From Geminisphaera colitermitum TAV2 (GTDB taxonomy: Bacteria; Verrucomicrobiota; Verrucomicrobiia; Opitutales; Opitutaceae): DNA of 33,114 nucleotides. The stretch covers positions 1-33,114 of the forward strand of contig NZ_ABEA03000072.1 in assembly GCF_000171235.2 (NCBI RefSeq). Reading direction: 5' to 3'. Position 1 is the stretch's first letter; each line of letters starts with the position of its first letter. The notes under the pieces were generated by a model. It was not told the DNA's origin. It saw nothing but the letters and a program-made list of their open reading frames with translations, and ran no database searches. The position numbers were made by a program, and so were the translations under genes. Shown here one piece after another: positions 20,911 through 29,175 of the stretch.

Positions 20911-22590
20911 GTGACCACCTGCCTCGATACCTCCACCACAACAACCGCCGACACCGCCACAGCCTGCGGTGCGGACACTTCGCCTCATTCTGCATTCTCC
21001 ATTCCACATTCTCCATTAGGCGCAGCCGCCCCCGCGCCCCTTGCCCTCTCCACGCACTTTTCTCTCACGGTCAACGGACGCCGCATCGCCGTCCATCAGG
21101 CCCGCGTCTCCGCCATCCCCTTTAACCGCGTTTGGCCCGGCCACCAACGTCCGCTCGACCAGACGGAACTCGCCTCGTTCGCCACGTTTGACGCTGATTT
21201 CCTTACTCCCGCCGTCCTCATTATTACCCTTCTCGACGACCACCCCCGCGCCTCCACCTTTGCCACCGACGCCATTGCCCTTCGTCCCGTCGCGTGGAAC
21301 CTCTCCCCGGCCGTTGACCGTACCCGCCGCACCCTCACGCTCAGGCTCGACCGTCCGCGCCATTTCACCGTCGAGATCGGCGGACAGCACCACGCCCTGC
21401 ACCTCTTCGCCAATCCGCCCGCCGACTACGAACTGCCTGCCCCCGACTCACCCGACCTGCTACACTTCGGCCCCGGTATCCACCACGCCGGGCTCATCCT
21501 CCCCCGCTCCGGCCAGACCATTCATATCGCCGAAGGCGCCATTGTTTACGGGGCCATCCTTGTCCGACACGCCGACAACGTCCGCATCGTCGGTCGCGGG
21601 ATTCTCGATACCAGCCCCTTCCTCCGCGGACAGGAGGCCGACGAGACGAAACCCGGCGGCGAACTCTTCGCCCGCGGACTCGCCCTCGGCATCCCGCGCG
21701 AAAACCTCAACTACACCGGCAACATCACCGCCATCGCCAGCGCCAACCTCACCATCGACGGCATCATCCTCCGCGACTCCCCCCTTTGGTCCACCAACAT
21801 CCGCAACGGCTGCCGCCACGTCACCATCAACAACCTCAAGATCATCGGCCAATGGCGTTACAACGCCGACGGCATCAACATCTGCTCCTCCAGCCACATC
21901 CGCGTATCCAGATGTTTCATACGCTCTTTTGACGACGGCATCATTGCCCGCGGCACGCACATGCTCGGAGAAAACACGCCCCTGCACGACATGCGTGTCA
22001 CCGACTGCGTCATCTGGTGCGACTGGGGCCGCGCCCTCGAAGTCTGGACCGGCCACAAATCCGCCAGCATCTCCCGCGTCGTTTACGAAAACATTCAGAT
22101 CATCCGCACCACCCACATTGCCTTGGGCCTCCAAGTTTGGTGGGGGTCTCCCGACACCACCGTTTCCAACATCCGTTTTGAGGATATTTCCATCGAGGCC
22201 CATCCCGACGCGCTCCCTCCGCATATTCAGGAAGACGACAATCATCCCTATCCCTTTCCGCCCGACACATCCCGGGCATTCCACATCCCCGACCTCTTCT
22301 GCGCCAACCTCTGCAATCCCGGTGAGGAGTGGCAAAAGTATTTTGCCAGCACGCCCGGCACGACTGCCAAACGCAGCGTTTATTACGGCTGCATCACCCT
22401 CAAAAATATCCGCTACACTGGCCCCGACACGCCCTCACCCCGGATAATTGTCGGCTCTGGTGACGACATCCTGCAAATACACAACATCCATCTCGAAAAC
22501 ATTCGTATCAATGACCAGGCCTCGACGCCTCCCATCCCATTGAATCTCACCACCCACTCCAACGTTCAGCACCTCACCTTCCGCTCATAA
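20911..22590 (+). CDS. GH28-like right-handed beta-helix glycosidase
   Basis: Probable polygalacturonase-type or related glycoside hydrolase, 559 residues. After an N-terminal beta domain (about 50-165) a parallel beta-helix starts with the HIAEGAIVYGAILVRHADNVRIVGRGILD coil, followed by GH28-type catalytic segments: RYNADGINICSS (Asp in NxDG) near residue 315, then SFDDGIIARG (DD pair) near 337. Further coils run to the C-terminus. No signal peptide is visible, unusual for this class. Residues about 25-36 are encoded by a word repeat (20985-21018), which suggests the true start may be obscured. The start is GTG. First gene of the carbohydrate set, divergent from AraC. The substrate is unknown; pectin-like chains are one guess. 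Confidence 0.78.
   Translation: MTTCLDTSTTTTADTATACGADTSPHSAFSIPHSPLGAAAPAPLALSTHFSLTVNGRRIAVHQARVSAIPFNRVWPGHQRPLDQTELASFATFDADFLTPAVLIITLLDDHPRASTFATDAIALRPVAWNLSPAVDRTRRTLTLRLDRPRHFTVEIGGQHHALHLFANPPADYELPAPDSPDLLHFGPGIHHAGLILPRSGQTIHIAEGAIVYGAILVRHADNVRIVGRGILDTSPFLRGQEADETKPGGELFARGLALGIPRENLNYTGNITAIASANLTIDGIILRDSPLWSTNIRNGCRHVTINNLKIIGQWRYNADGINICSSSHIRVSRCFIRSFDDGIIARGTHMLGENTPLHDMRVTDCVIWCDWGRALEVWTGHKSASISRVVYENIQIIRTTHIALGLQVWWGSPDTTVSNIRFEDISIEAHPDALPPHIQEDDNHPYPFPPDTSRAFHIPDLFCANLCNPGEEWQKYFASTPGTTAKRSVYYGCITLKNIRYTGPDTPSPRIIVGSGDDILQIHNIHLENIRINDQASTPPIPLNLTTHSNVQHLTFRS
20985..21018. repeat. Word repeat in the GH28-like gene
   Basis: The stretch is composed of words CATTCTGCATTCTCCATT, then CCACATTCTCCATT. 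It is in frame and encodes part of the N-terminal tail before the conserved domains. Confidence 0.6.
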
Positions 22591-22608
22591 CGGAGCTTCT
22601 TAAAATCC

Positions 22609-23367
22609 ATGCAAACCACGCCCCACCTGCCTTCCGCCCTGCTCGCTACTGAAATTCATGGCGAGGGCCAAACATGCCTTCCGCGCTACAACAATTCCCG
22701 ATATAGAACCCCACCTCCCCACTCCGGTTTTACTTTGGTCGAACTCCTTACGGTGATCGCAATCATTGGGGTTCTCGCAGCAATCATCATCCCGACGGTC
22801 GGCCGTGTGAGGCAATCCGCACGAGCTGCCACCTGCAAAAGCAACCTTCGCCAACTTGGTGCCGCCTTCTTTCTTTTCGCGGCAGATAACAAGGATCGCC
22901 TGCCAGTCTCTCATAATTCCTCAATGGGTATCCGTGGCCTCTGGTGGTATCACATCGCCCCTTACGCAGGTCTTTCTCTGGGATCGGCTCCAGATTGGCC
23001 TGACCTTAAGCGTGTTTGTTCCATGGATGGCCCGCTTCATTGCCCCTTAACCGATCCTAAGGATACTGCAAATTATCCTGCGGATCCATTCTATAGCTAT
23101 AAAATGACAAATTTAGCCATGGCCGCCGGTGGTCCGGGAGCCACACAAGGCACTCCCATCCGCATGTTCAACAATCCATCCAAGCTACTTCTTGTCGCAG
23201 ATGGGCGCAGCTATCCCCAGTTCAACACATACGATTCCACAAATATAGGCATGGGATTGGTTTATCCTCACAAGAATTCGCTTAACGCGCTGTTTCTTGA
23301 TGGACACGTCGAAACGGCTACCGAACAGCAGCTCAAGGATCGTTGGTCGGTGATATTCCGTCTTTAG
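22609..23367 (+). CDS. Prepilin-like protein with type II secretion signal
   Basis: The 252-residue product has a class III signal: a polar leader of about 38 residues, then HSG|FTLVELLTVIAIIGVLAAIIIP. Cleavage by a prepilin peptidase after Gly and a hydrophobic helix with Glu at +5 are expected. The soluble domain has VRQSARAATCKSNLRQLG, and near the end YPHKNSLNALFLDGHVE, the H-x9-DG pattern common in Planctomycetes/Verrucomicrobia DUF1559-like and pseudopilin proteins. It follows the GH28-like gene by 18 bp and may be cotranscribed. It likely forms part of a surface or secretion structure; its partner proteins are not in the window. Confidence 0.85.
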   Translation: MQTTPHLPSALLATEIHGEGQTCLPRYNNSRYRTPPPHSGFTLVELLTVIAIIGVLAAIIIPTVGRVRQSARAATCKSNLRQLGAAFFLFAADNKDRLPVSHNSSMGIRGLWWYHIAPYAGLSLGSAPDWPDLKRVCSMDGPLHCPLTDPKDTANYPADPFYSYKMTNLAMAAGGPGATQGTPIRMFNNPSKLLLVADGRSYPQFNTYDSTNIGMGLVYPHKNSLNALFLDGHVETATEQQLKDRWSVIFRL

Positions 23368-23448
23368 CGCTCCATCTTCCCTCCCCGCTGTCCGCCTTTT
23401 TCACCCTCCTTGCCTTCCACAGCATACCAACCACCACCTTTTCCCATT

Positions 23449-24138
23449 ATGAAGAAAAACATTCTATCAGGCATGGTCGCTTTTTTTTCGGTGATCACCC
23501 TCGGCGTCGTTCCCCTCCTCGCGGAGGCAGAAGTTCTTTTCGCCGACAATTTCAACCGTGCCGACAAGGTCTCCGTTGGCGCCACCTCGACAGGGGATTA
23601 CCAATGGGCTGAGGCTGAGACAAATCCCTTTTCCTTGTGGTTAAGCGCCAATCAACTCGTTCTTAACGGTGGCGGCGGCGAGGGAAGCGGCCCCAAGAGT
23701 GGAAACATCTATGTCGATTATGACCTGGATGCCATTTCGTCCTACAAAATCGATTTCGTCATCACCAGCGGCGTCGGCCAATTTTCCGCCGCCGGATATA
23801 CTGCCATCCAACCCAGAGGCACGGGCGTGTTCTATGCCAGTAGCTGGCTCCTCAGGGCAGACCCGGAAACAAAACAAGTTTCCATACTGTTTTACGATGG
23901 CTCCAAGGAAACTCTGGTCCGCAACAACGCCTTTGCCACGAATAGCCGCACAAAGATCAGTATCAATGTCGTGAACAACACCGCCACGCTGACAGTGGGC
24001 GGAACCGATATCAGCGACACACGCACGCTGTCCTCCAAAGCCAATGATGGCATGCCCGATTATTTCGGTTTCAGCAACTCGAACTACGCGCGCTCAAGCG
24101 TTGATGACCTCGTGGTGACCGCACTGCCCGAATCGTAA
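23449..24138 (+). CDS. Secreted protein related to the next gene, lacking PEP-CTERM tail
   Basis: The 229-residue protein starts with a signal peptide (MKKNILSGMVAFFSVITLGVVPLLAEA). The mature part has VLFADNFNRADKVSVGATSTGDYQWAE, then beta-strands ending in VDDLVVTALPES. It is a paralogue of the next gene, with the same start (FxDDFNRAN...G.TS.G.Y.W.E) and end (DNLVVT). It stops just where the paralogue's sorting tail begins. Both look like LamG/concanavalin-like carbohydrate-binding folds, an inference from the strand pattern. It probably stays secreted rather than anchored. The leader lacks a Shine-Dalgarno sequence. Confidence 0.78.
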   Translation: MKKNILSGMVAFFSVITLGVVPLLAEAEVLFADNFNRADKVSVGATSTGDYQWAEAETNPFSLWLSANQLVLNGGGGEGSGPKSGNIYVDYDLDAISSYKIDFVITSGVGQFSAAGYTAIQPRGTGVFYASSWLLRADPETKQVSILFYDGSKETLVRNNAFATNSRTKISINVVNNTATLTVGGTDISDTRTLSSKANDGMPDYFGFSNSNYARSSVDDLVVTALPES

Positions 24139-24219
24139 AACCAAGGGCGTTATCCACTCGGAGAAAACATAAACAAAACATCCACATCTCCCGCTCCCAA
24201 CACATCTAAACTCCATATC

Positions 24220-25017
24220 ATGAAAACAGCAAAAACAGTCAGCATATCAGGATTGCTAGCACTTCTTGTAGCGATCTTCTTTGGCGCCCTTCCCGTGTTT
24301 GGGCAAACAACAGTCGTCCTTTTCGAGGATGACTTTAATCGCGCCAACAGCAATGTCCTCGGCACAACTTCGGTCGGAGGTTACGACTGGATTGAAACCT
24401 CTCCTTCTACTGGCCTCAACCCATCAGCAACAGCTTCCATCATAGAAGACGGCAAGCTCGTCTTCTCTTCCATCGCGAACGACCCAGGTTATGCCAAAGT
24501 TGATTTCAACCTCGATAGTTACATGAACTACACGGTCTCTTTCGACCTGGAACTCATTGGCTCAACAAATTTCACAACGATTCAGCCGAATGGAAGCGGA
24601 ACTCATACCACCTTGGGCTGGCGTTTATACCAGAATGCAAACGGCACTGTTGATTTATATTATTTCAATCCAAATCTGTCACCTCAGACAGCCCTGCTTG
24701 CATCGAATATTTTTTCGACGAATGAGGTCGTGAACATCAGCATCGTTGTGACAAAGACTGAAGGGGTTAACCCGACTAATACAGCCAGCCTGTATGTGAA
24801 CAATGGCAGCGAGGCCGTGGCCACCAGCGTTTTCAGAAATGCTGATGGCGCTGCCGATTATTTTGCCATTTACGACGCCGGAGGAGCAGGAGCGAGGATA
24901 GATAATCTTGTGGTCACCACCACCATCATTCCCGAACCCTCAACGATCACTGCGCTTCTGGCGATTGGCGCGCTTGCCTTCGCATCCATCTCAACGCTGC
25001 GCAAACGCAAATCTTAA
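24220..25017 (+). CDS. PEP-CTERM sorting domain protein
   Basis: Exported and surface-sorted protein of 265 residues. It has a signal peptide (hydrophobic residues 8-26, cleavage near VFGQ), a beta-rich domain with FEDDFNRANSNVLGTTSVGGYDW and ARIDNLVVTT, and a C-terminal PEP-CTERM tail: IPEPS, then a hydrophobic helix (TITALLAIGALAFASIS) and a basic end RKRKS. This tail is recognised by exosortase (EpsH-type) in species that make exopolysaccharide. No exosortase gene is in the window. The domain is a paralogue of the preceding gene product. Confidence 0.88.
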   Translation: MKTAKTVSISGLLALLVAIFFGALPVFGQTTVVLFEDDFNRANSNVLGTTSVGGYDWIETSPSTGLNPSATASIIEDGKLVFSSIANDPGYAKVDFNLDSYMNYTVSFDLELIGSTNFTTIQPNGSGTHTTLGWRLYQNANGTVDLYYFNPNLSPQTALLASNIFSTNEVVNISIVVTKTEGVNPTNTASLYVNNGSEAVATSVFRNADGAADYFAIYDAGGAGARIDNLVVTTTIIPEPSTITALLAIGALAFASISTLRKRKS

Positions 25018-25172
25018 CCCGCATTATTTCCGAGCATTGATTGCGACGCCATCTGCGATCAGGCGGATGGCGATTTAATTTGCGAGTTTCGCTTGCGAGG
25101 ACACGTGCCCATTCGCAATCAGAAACAGTTCCCCGCACCTCTCTCTAATTTTCATCAACAACAACATCCCCT
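25018..25172. other. Intergenic region with weak hairpin
   Basis: The spacer holds an imperfect hairpin: CGCCATC at 25047-25053 pairs with GATGGCG at 25066-25072, followed by ATTTAATTT. It may be the terminator of the PEP-CTERM gene. The rest is AT-rich and likely carries a promoter for the next gene. Confidence 0.4.
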
Positions 25173-27740
25173 ATGTTTCGATTCACTATTCAGACAGCTC
25201 TTTTGTCTCTTTTGTTTACGGCCTCGGCCTTGGCTTTCACCATTAATGGTGATTCCGGCCTGCCGTATTTTTTTATAGGAAATAAGATAACCCTGAGCAA
25301 GGGAACTGCCGGTGCGAAGGTTGCCATTTTGGATGGACGCGGCAACACGGTGGCCGATGGCACGTTTGAGGCGGACGGAGCCGCGTCCTTCTCCCTGCCA
25401 AATGCAGGCTACTACGAAGCGGCAAGCGGAGATGCCAAACGGAGTTTTCTGGTCTCTTATCCGCGCAAACCCATCCCAAGCGTGGTTGGCATTGATGCTC
25501 ATTTGTCGGACGACAGCATGTATAAACCGGCCTCTCGGGAGCAACGTCTGGAAATGTTCCAAAAGCATCTCATCCTGGCCCGCCATTCCGGAGCCTGGTA
25601 TTTGCGCGACAGATTCCGCTGGGGACAGTTTCAACCCAAAGAGGGAACATGGAATGACACGGTTTTCTCCACCTTTTACCTCCCTCAAATCGAGGCAGGA
25701 TTCACCTTTCTCCCCGCCATTGAAGGATTGCCATCGTGGGCTGCCGCCATTCCCGGCAAAACCTTGGGCCCCCCAAAACAGGAAGCCTGGATTGAACTCT
25801 TCCGAACCTTGGCAGCCCGTTACGGGAAAAGAATGCCGCTCTTGCAGGTTTGGAATGAACCCAACCCCATCGGCATTGCCGGTTCGCAATTTCCGGGAGG
25901 CATTACTCCGGATAAATTTGAGGAGCATTTTTTGCGTGGCGCGCGCGCCGGAGTGGATGCCGCTAACGTTGAGGGCGTAAAGCTGGTGCTGGGAGGCGCC
26001 GCCGGCATGGATTTGCCCTGGCACGAACAACTGATTCGCTCCGGCCATCTCCGCCATGTCGATATTTTTGACGTGCATCCCTATGCGACCCAACCCTTCA
26101 CCTTTGAACCCGCCATGCGCAAAATATTGGGCTGGCTGGACGAGGCCGGATTCAAGGGAACCGTCTTCGGCAGTGAATGGTCGGGCACAAAAGCCGTCCG
26201 CGGCCCAAACAGCCTGGCCCAAATGTTGGTGCTATGGTTTTCGCTGGATCCGCGGATGCGCGAAGGAGCCTTGTTTCAATTCGACCTTCGTGACTGGGGA
26301 GCCGGAGTCGGCACGCAAAGCAGTTACCAGATGGGCATTGCCAACAGTGACTTCTCGCCCAAGCCGGAATTCGCCGCCATGAACCTCGCCGCCCATCGAC
26401 TCGCCGGAGCCACCCACGAACGCACCGTGACCGAGGAAGACAAGGTATCCGTCCAGTTAATACGCGACTCCGACGGGCAACTGTTTGCAACCGCCTTCGC
26501 CGACGGAGAACGCCGCTCTGTTTATTTGCAAACCAAGACAGCCCACGTGGACATTACCCTGGCGGAAGGCGGCCCCCCCCTCCGACGCGCAACCTTGGGA
26601 GGCGTGCTGCCTCTCGATGTCGGAGATTCCAAGTTCATTTATCTGGATGGCATCGAGGACCTGACCCTGTCTCCTGCGATTTTTGCGATCACCGAACAAC
26701 CCACTCCCGAAACCTCAAGGCAAGTCTCGGGAACGGCGCTCCCATTTGTCACCTACGAACTATGGAACCCTGTCGACAAAGCCGTCACGATTCGCGGAAC
26801 GCTAAAAAGCGGCACAGGTTTTCAATTCGTCGAGCCCGCCTTCGAGGTGAAACTTGCCCCCGGTGAACGCGTCGCACGCGTCTCGCCGATTCGTTATCGA
26901 GGCCCGATGCCCGAAGAATCCCATGGGTTCAGCGTTGAAATCGAAGTGCCCGAGATGGATTTCAAGACAACACTTCCCGCCGTGCTCAATCCGGCAATCA
27001 ACAACAAAGCGGAAATCTCCATGCTCCGCGACGCGCAGGGAAATCCCTGTATCCGGGTGAGCTTCGAAAAACAACTGGCCTCGCAAATAACGCCCAGCGT
27101 CCGGGTTGGTGGGATTCCCGCGCCCCTGATCATGCGTCGAATTGATTCAAAAAACTTCGCCTTCCGGTCAGGCTCCTCATCCAAGCCTCTACCGACGACC
27201 GAACGCGCCCGCGTGACTCTTGTTCTTCGTTATCCAAGCGGCATCTCCTATGCGATCCAGACATCATTGCGATTCAAGGACACGCTTTTGCCTGATGCCA
27301 AACAGGACATCGTGGAGGCCGGTTGCGACCATCCGCTAAATCTTTATCTGGCCCAACCCGTGATCCTTAAAGGACGAAGCCTCTCGGCCGTGGAGCTTAT
27401 CATCAACAACTGGAGAGGCGCTCCGCTACCTGTTGATATGGAAATACGCGAAGAATCGCCAACCGGCAAAGTCCTGGCAAACGCGACCACATCGATTTTG
27501 ACCGGCTCGAACTGGAACATGTTTGTTCTTGATCGTGTTATTGAGACCATCGAGCCGGGGAAAACCTATTGGATCGTCGTGCTGACAAGCACCACAACGG
27601 ATCGTGTCTTATGGGGATACCGTAAACAAACTGCCGTGAGCGAAAGTAGCGCCCAGTTCAGCCATGACCGTGTCGGTTGGAGCCCGCTGAGCCACAAAGG
27701 TGCCCCAGCGCTTCAGTTCTCCTATCGCCTGTATAATTAG
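25173..27740 (+). CDS. Secreted clan GH-A glycoside hydrolase
   Basis: Large exported hydrolase of 855 residues. A signal peptide (LLSLLFTASALA) is followed by a small N-terminal beta domain (about 22-100), then a TIM-barrel: GIDAHLSD, WYLRDRFRWGQFQPKEGTWN, LLQVWNEPN with the acid/base Glu at about 229, and VFGSEWSG with the likely nucleophile Glu at about 335. This layout fits GH39/GH5-like enzymes; the exact family is uncertain. The last 400 residues are beta-sandwich domains of unknown function, perhaps carbohydrate-binding. A C8 run (26573-26580) in the first of these encodes GGPPLRR. It is followed after 48 bp by the esterase gene, suggesting joint action on hemicellulose. Confidence 0.82.
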   Translation: MFRFTIQTALLSLLFTASALAFTINGDSGLPYFFIGNKITLSKGTAGAKVAILDGRGNTVADGTFEADGAASFSLPNAGYYEAASGDAKRSFLVSYPRKPIPSVVGIDAHLSDDSMYKPASREQRLEMFQKHLILARHSGAWYLRDRFRWGQFQPKEGTWNDTVFSTFYLPQIEAGFTFLPAIEGLPSWAAAIPGKTLGPPKQEAWIELFRTLAARYGKRMPLLQVWNEPNPIGIAGSQFPGGITPDKFEEHFLRGARAGVDAANVEGVKLVLGGAAGMDLPWHEQLIRSGHLRHVDIFDVHPYATQPFTFEPAMRKILGWLDEAGFKGTVFGSEWSGTKAVRGPNSLAQMLVLWFSLDPRMREGALFQFDLRDWGAGVGTQSSYQMGIANSDFSPKPEFAAMNLAAHRLAGATHERTVTEEDKVSVQLIRDSDGQLFATAFADGERRSVYLQTKTAHVDITLAEGGPPLRRATLGGVLPLDVGDSKFIYLDGIEDLTLSPAIFAITEQPTPETSRQVSGTALPFVTYELWNPVDKAVTIRGTLKSGTGFQFVEPAFEVKLAPGERVARVSPIRYRGPMPEESHGFSVEIEVPEMDFKTTLPAVLNPAINNKAEISMLRDAQGNPCIRVSFEKQLASQITPSVRVGGIPAPLIMRRIDSKNFAFRSGSSSKPLPTTERARVTLVLRYPSGISYAIQTSLRFKDTLLPDAKQDIVEAGCDHPLNLYLAQPVILKGRSLSAVELIINNWRGAPLPVDMEIREESPTGKVLANATTSILTGSNWNMFVLDRVIETIEPGKTYWIVVLTSTTTDRVLWGYRKQTAVSESSAQFSHDRVGWSPLSHKGAPALQFSYRLYN

Positions 27741-27788
27741 TGAGGTCATCCGGTGGAACCCGCCGCCAAACCATATAGCACGCGCTCC

Positions 27789-28934
27789 ATGAGCAGCCAG
27801 AGCGCATCCCTTCACCACAATGAGCCAGTCCTGTTCACACGTTCTGCATACGGAACTCCAGCCGAGGCGTTTTTTCTGCTTCCTCCCAGAAAACTCCTCC
27901 GGGTGCATTCATCCGATGCAACGCTGAAACTTGTCGTATCCGATTTCCGGATCGATGGTCGAAAAATCACTTACACCGGAACGGAAAAAATACCTTCGTT
28001 TAGTGAAAAAGAGCTGTTCCCCGCCGAAAAGACCGCCCGCTCCATCGGCCATCACACCGATGGTAAACGCCACCTGCTGTTTTCCGAAGGCCGGTATTTT
28101 TATGACCAGCAGATACGTTTCGACTACGAAACCGACGAACGCTGGACGCTGCCCGGTCCTTCCGCGCACTCCCGTTCCCTGCCCCACCTTTCCCGTCTCG
28201 CTACCAGAATCGCAGAAGGCCGACCCATTACCGTCGTCCTCCTCGGCGACAGCATTTCCGCCGGAGCCAATGCCGTGGAGAGCCCCCGTTACATCGAGCA
28301 ATTCTGCGACCGCCTTCGCACGCTGACCACAGGCGAAGTCACGTTGCACAACCTCTCCAAAGGCGGCATGAGCACCCCTTGGGGCGTGGAGCAGGCAGCC
28401 CAAGCCGCCGCCCTGCGTCCCGACCTGTTCATCGTAGCATTCGGCATGAACGACGCTTCCGGCAAATATCCTCCAGAAAACTACGCCGCCAACGTCCGGC
28501 GCATGATCGCCATGGTGATTGATGCCAACCCCAACGTCGAATGTGCCGTTGTCAGCGGCATGAACGCCAACCCAGCCTGGCACCTCGCCCGCCCCGAGTT
28601 TCACCAAGCTTACCACGAACAACTGAAAAAACTCGCCGACGCACGCATCGTCTTTTGTGACGTATTCACCCCGTGGAACCACCTCGTAGCTCGCAAAGGC
28701 TTCGTCAGCGTGACCGGCAACGGCGTCAACCACCCCAACGACTACGGCCACCGCCTGTATGCCGACGTCCTGACCAGAGACCTGTTGCCTGACACAACGC
28801 AGGAGTGGCCTCCCCCAGCCCTCGCCTCAAATTCTCGCCATCCCCTCCCCCCCCCCCCGGCCTTTGTTCCCCGCCAAAGGAGAGGTCACTGGCCGCTTGA
28901 ACTTCAACGAGGCAGACTTAACTTGCCTCGATAA
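27789..28934 (+). CDS. SGNH/GDSL-type esterase
   Basis: Probable carbohydrate esterase of 381 residues. An N-terminal beta-rich domain (about 1-120) precedes the SGNH hydrolase: block I VVLLGDSISAG (Ser about 155), the HNLSKGG Gly block, block III FGMNDASG, and block V NHPNDYGH with Asp about 318 and His about 321. No signal peptide is visible. A GTG at 27753 could extend the N-terminus by 12 residues. A run of 12 C (28847-28858) near the 3' end encodes four prolines, after which the remaining 26 residues have low complexity; a frame change there would replace only the tail. Acetylxylan-esterase-like activity is a plausible guess. Confidence 0.82.
   Translation: MSSQSASLHHNEPVLFTRSAYGTPAEAFFLLPPRKLLRVHSSDATLKLVVSDFRIDGRKITYTGTEKIPSFSEKELFPAEKTARSIGHHTDGKRHLLFSEGRYFYDQQIRFDYETDERWTLPGPSAHSRSLPHLSRLATRIAEGRPITVVLLGDSISAGANAVESPRYIEQFCDRLRTLTTGEVTLHNLSKGGMSTPWGVEQAAQAAALRPDLFIVAFGMNDASGKYPPENYAANVRRMIAMVIDANPNVECAVVSGMNANPAWHLARPEFHQAYHEQLKKLADARIVFCDVFTPWNHLVARKGFVSVTGNGVNHPNDYGHRLYADVLTRDLLPDTTQEWPPPALASNSRHPLPPPPAFVPRQRRGHWPLELQRGRLNLPR
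28847..28858. repeat. Poly-C tract (12) at the end of the SGNH gene
   Basis: Twelve C encode Pro residues near the C-terminus. With one base fewer or two more, the gene would read on into a different tail that stays open to a stop at about 28962. Confidence 0.8.
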
Positions 28935-28971
28935 CAACAGCCTGACCGCATCAAGACGCTGAGGGATTTTT

Positions 28972-29175
28972 ATGCAAACGATCCAGATTCAATTACCCGA
29001 CCAACTTGCCCGGAACGTTGAAGAAGCGGTGCGCGAAGGGGCGTTTGCCAGCACGGAAGACGTCATCCTCGCTTCCCTGCGCAGCTTCATCATGCAAGGC
29101 CGCTTCCGGCTGCAGGAAGAACAACAGTTGCGCGATGTCGAATGGGCCCGAAAGCAGCATCATGCAAAACCATGA
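28972..29175 (+). CDS. Ribbon-helix-helix-type antitoxin
   Basis: The 67-residue protein has QTIQIQLPDQLARNVEEAVREGAFASTEDVILASLRSFIMQGRF, a beta-strand followed by two helices typical of RHH antitoxins, then a charged tail (EEQQLRDVEWARKQ) that would contact the toxin. GAGGG six bases before the ATG is one of the few clear Shine-Dalgarno sites in the window. It overlaps the toxin start by four bases (ATGA). It is the same size and type as the antitoxin at 10337-10540. Confidence 0.82.
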   Translation: MQTIQIQLPDQLARNVEEAVREGAFASTEDVILASLRSFIMQGRFRLQEEQQLRDVEWARKQHHAKP

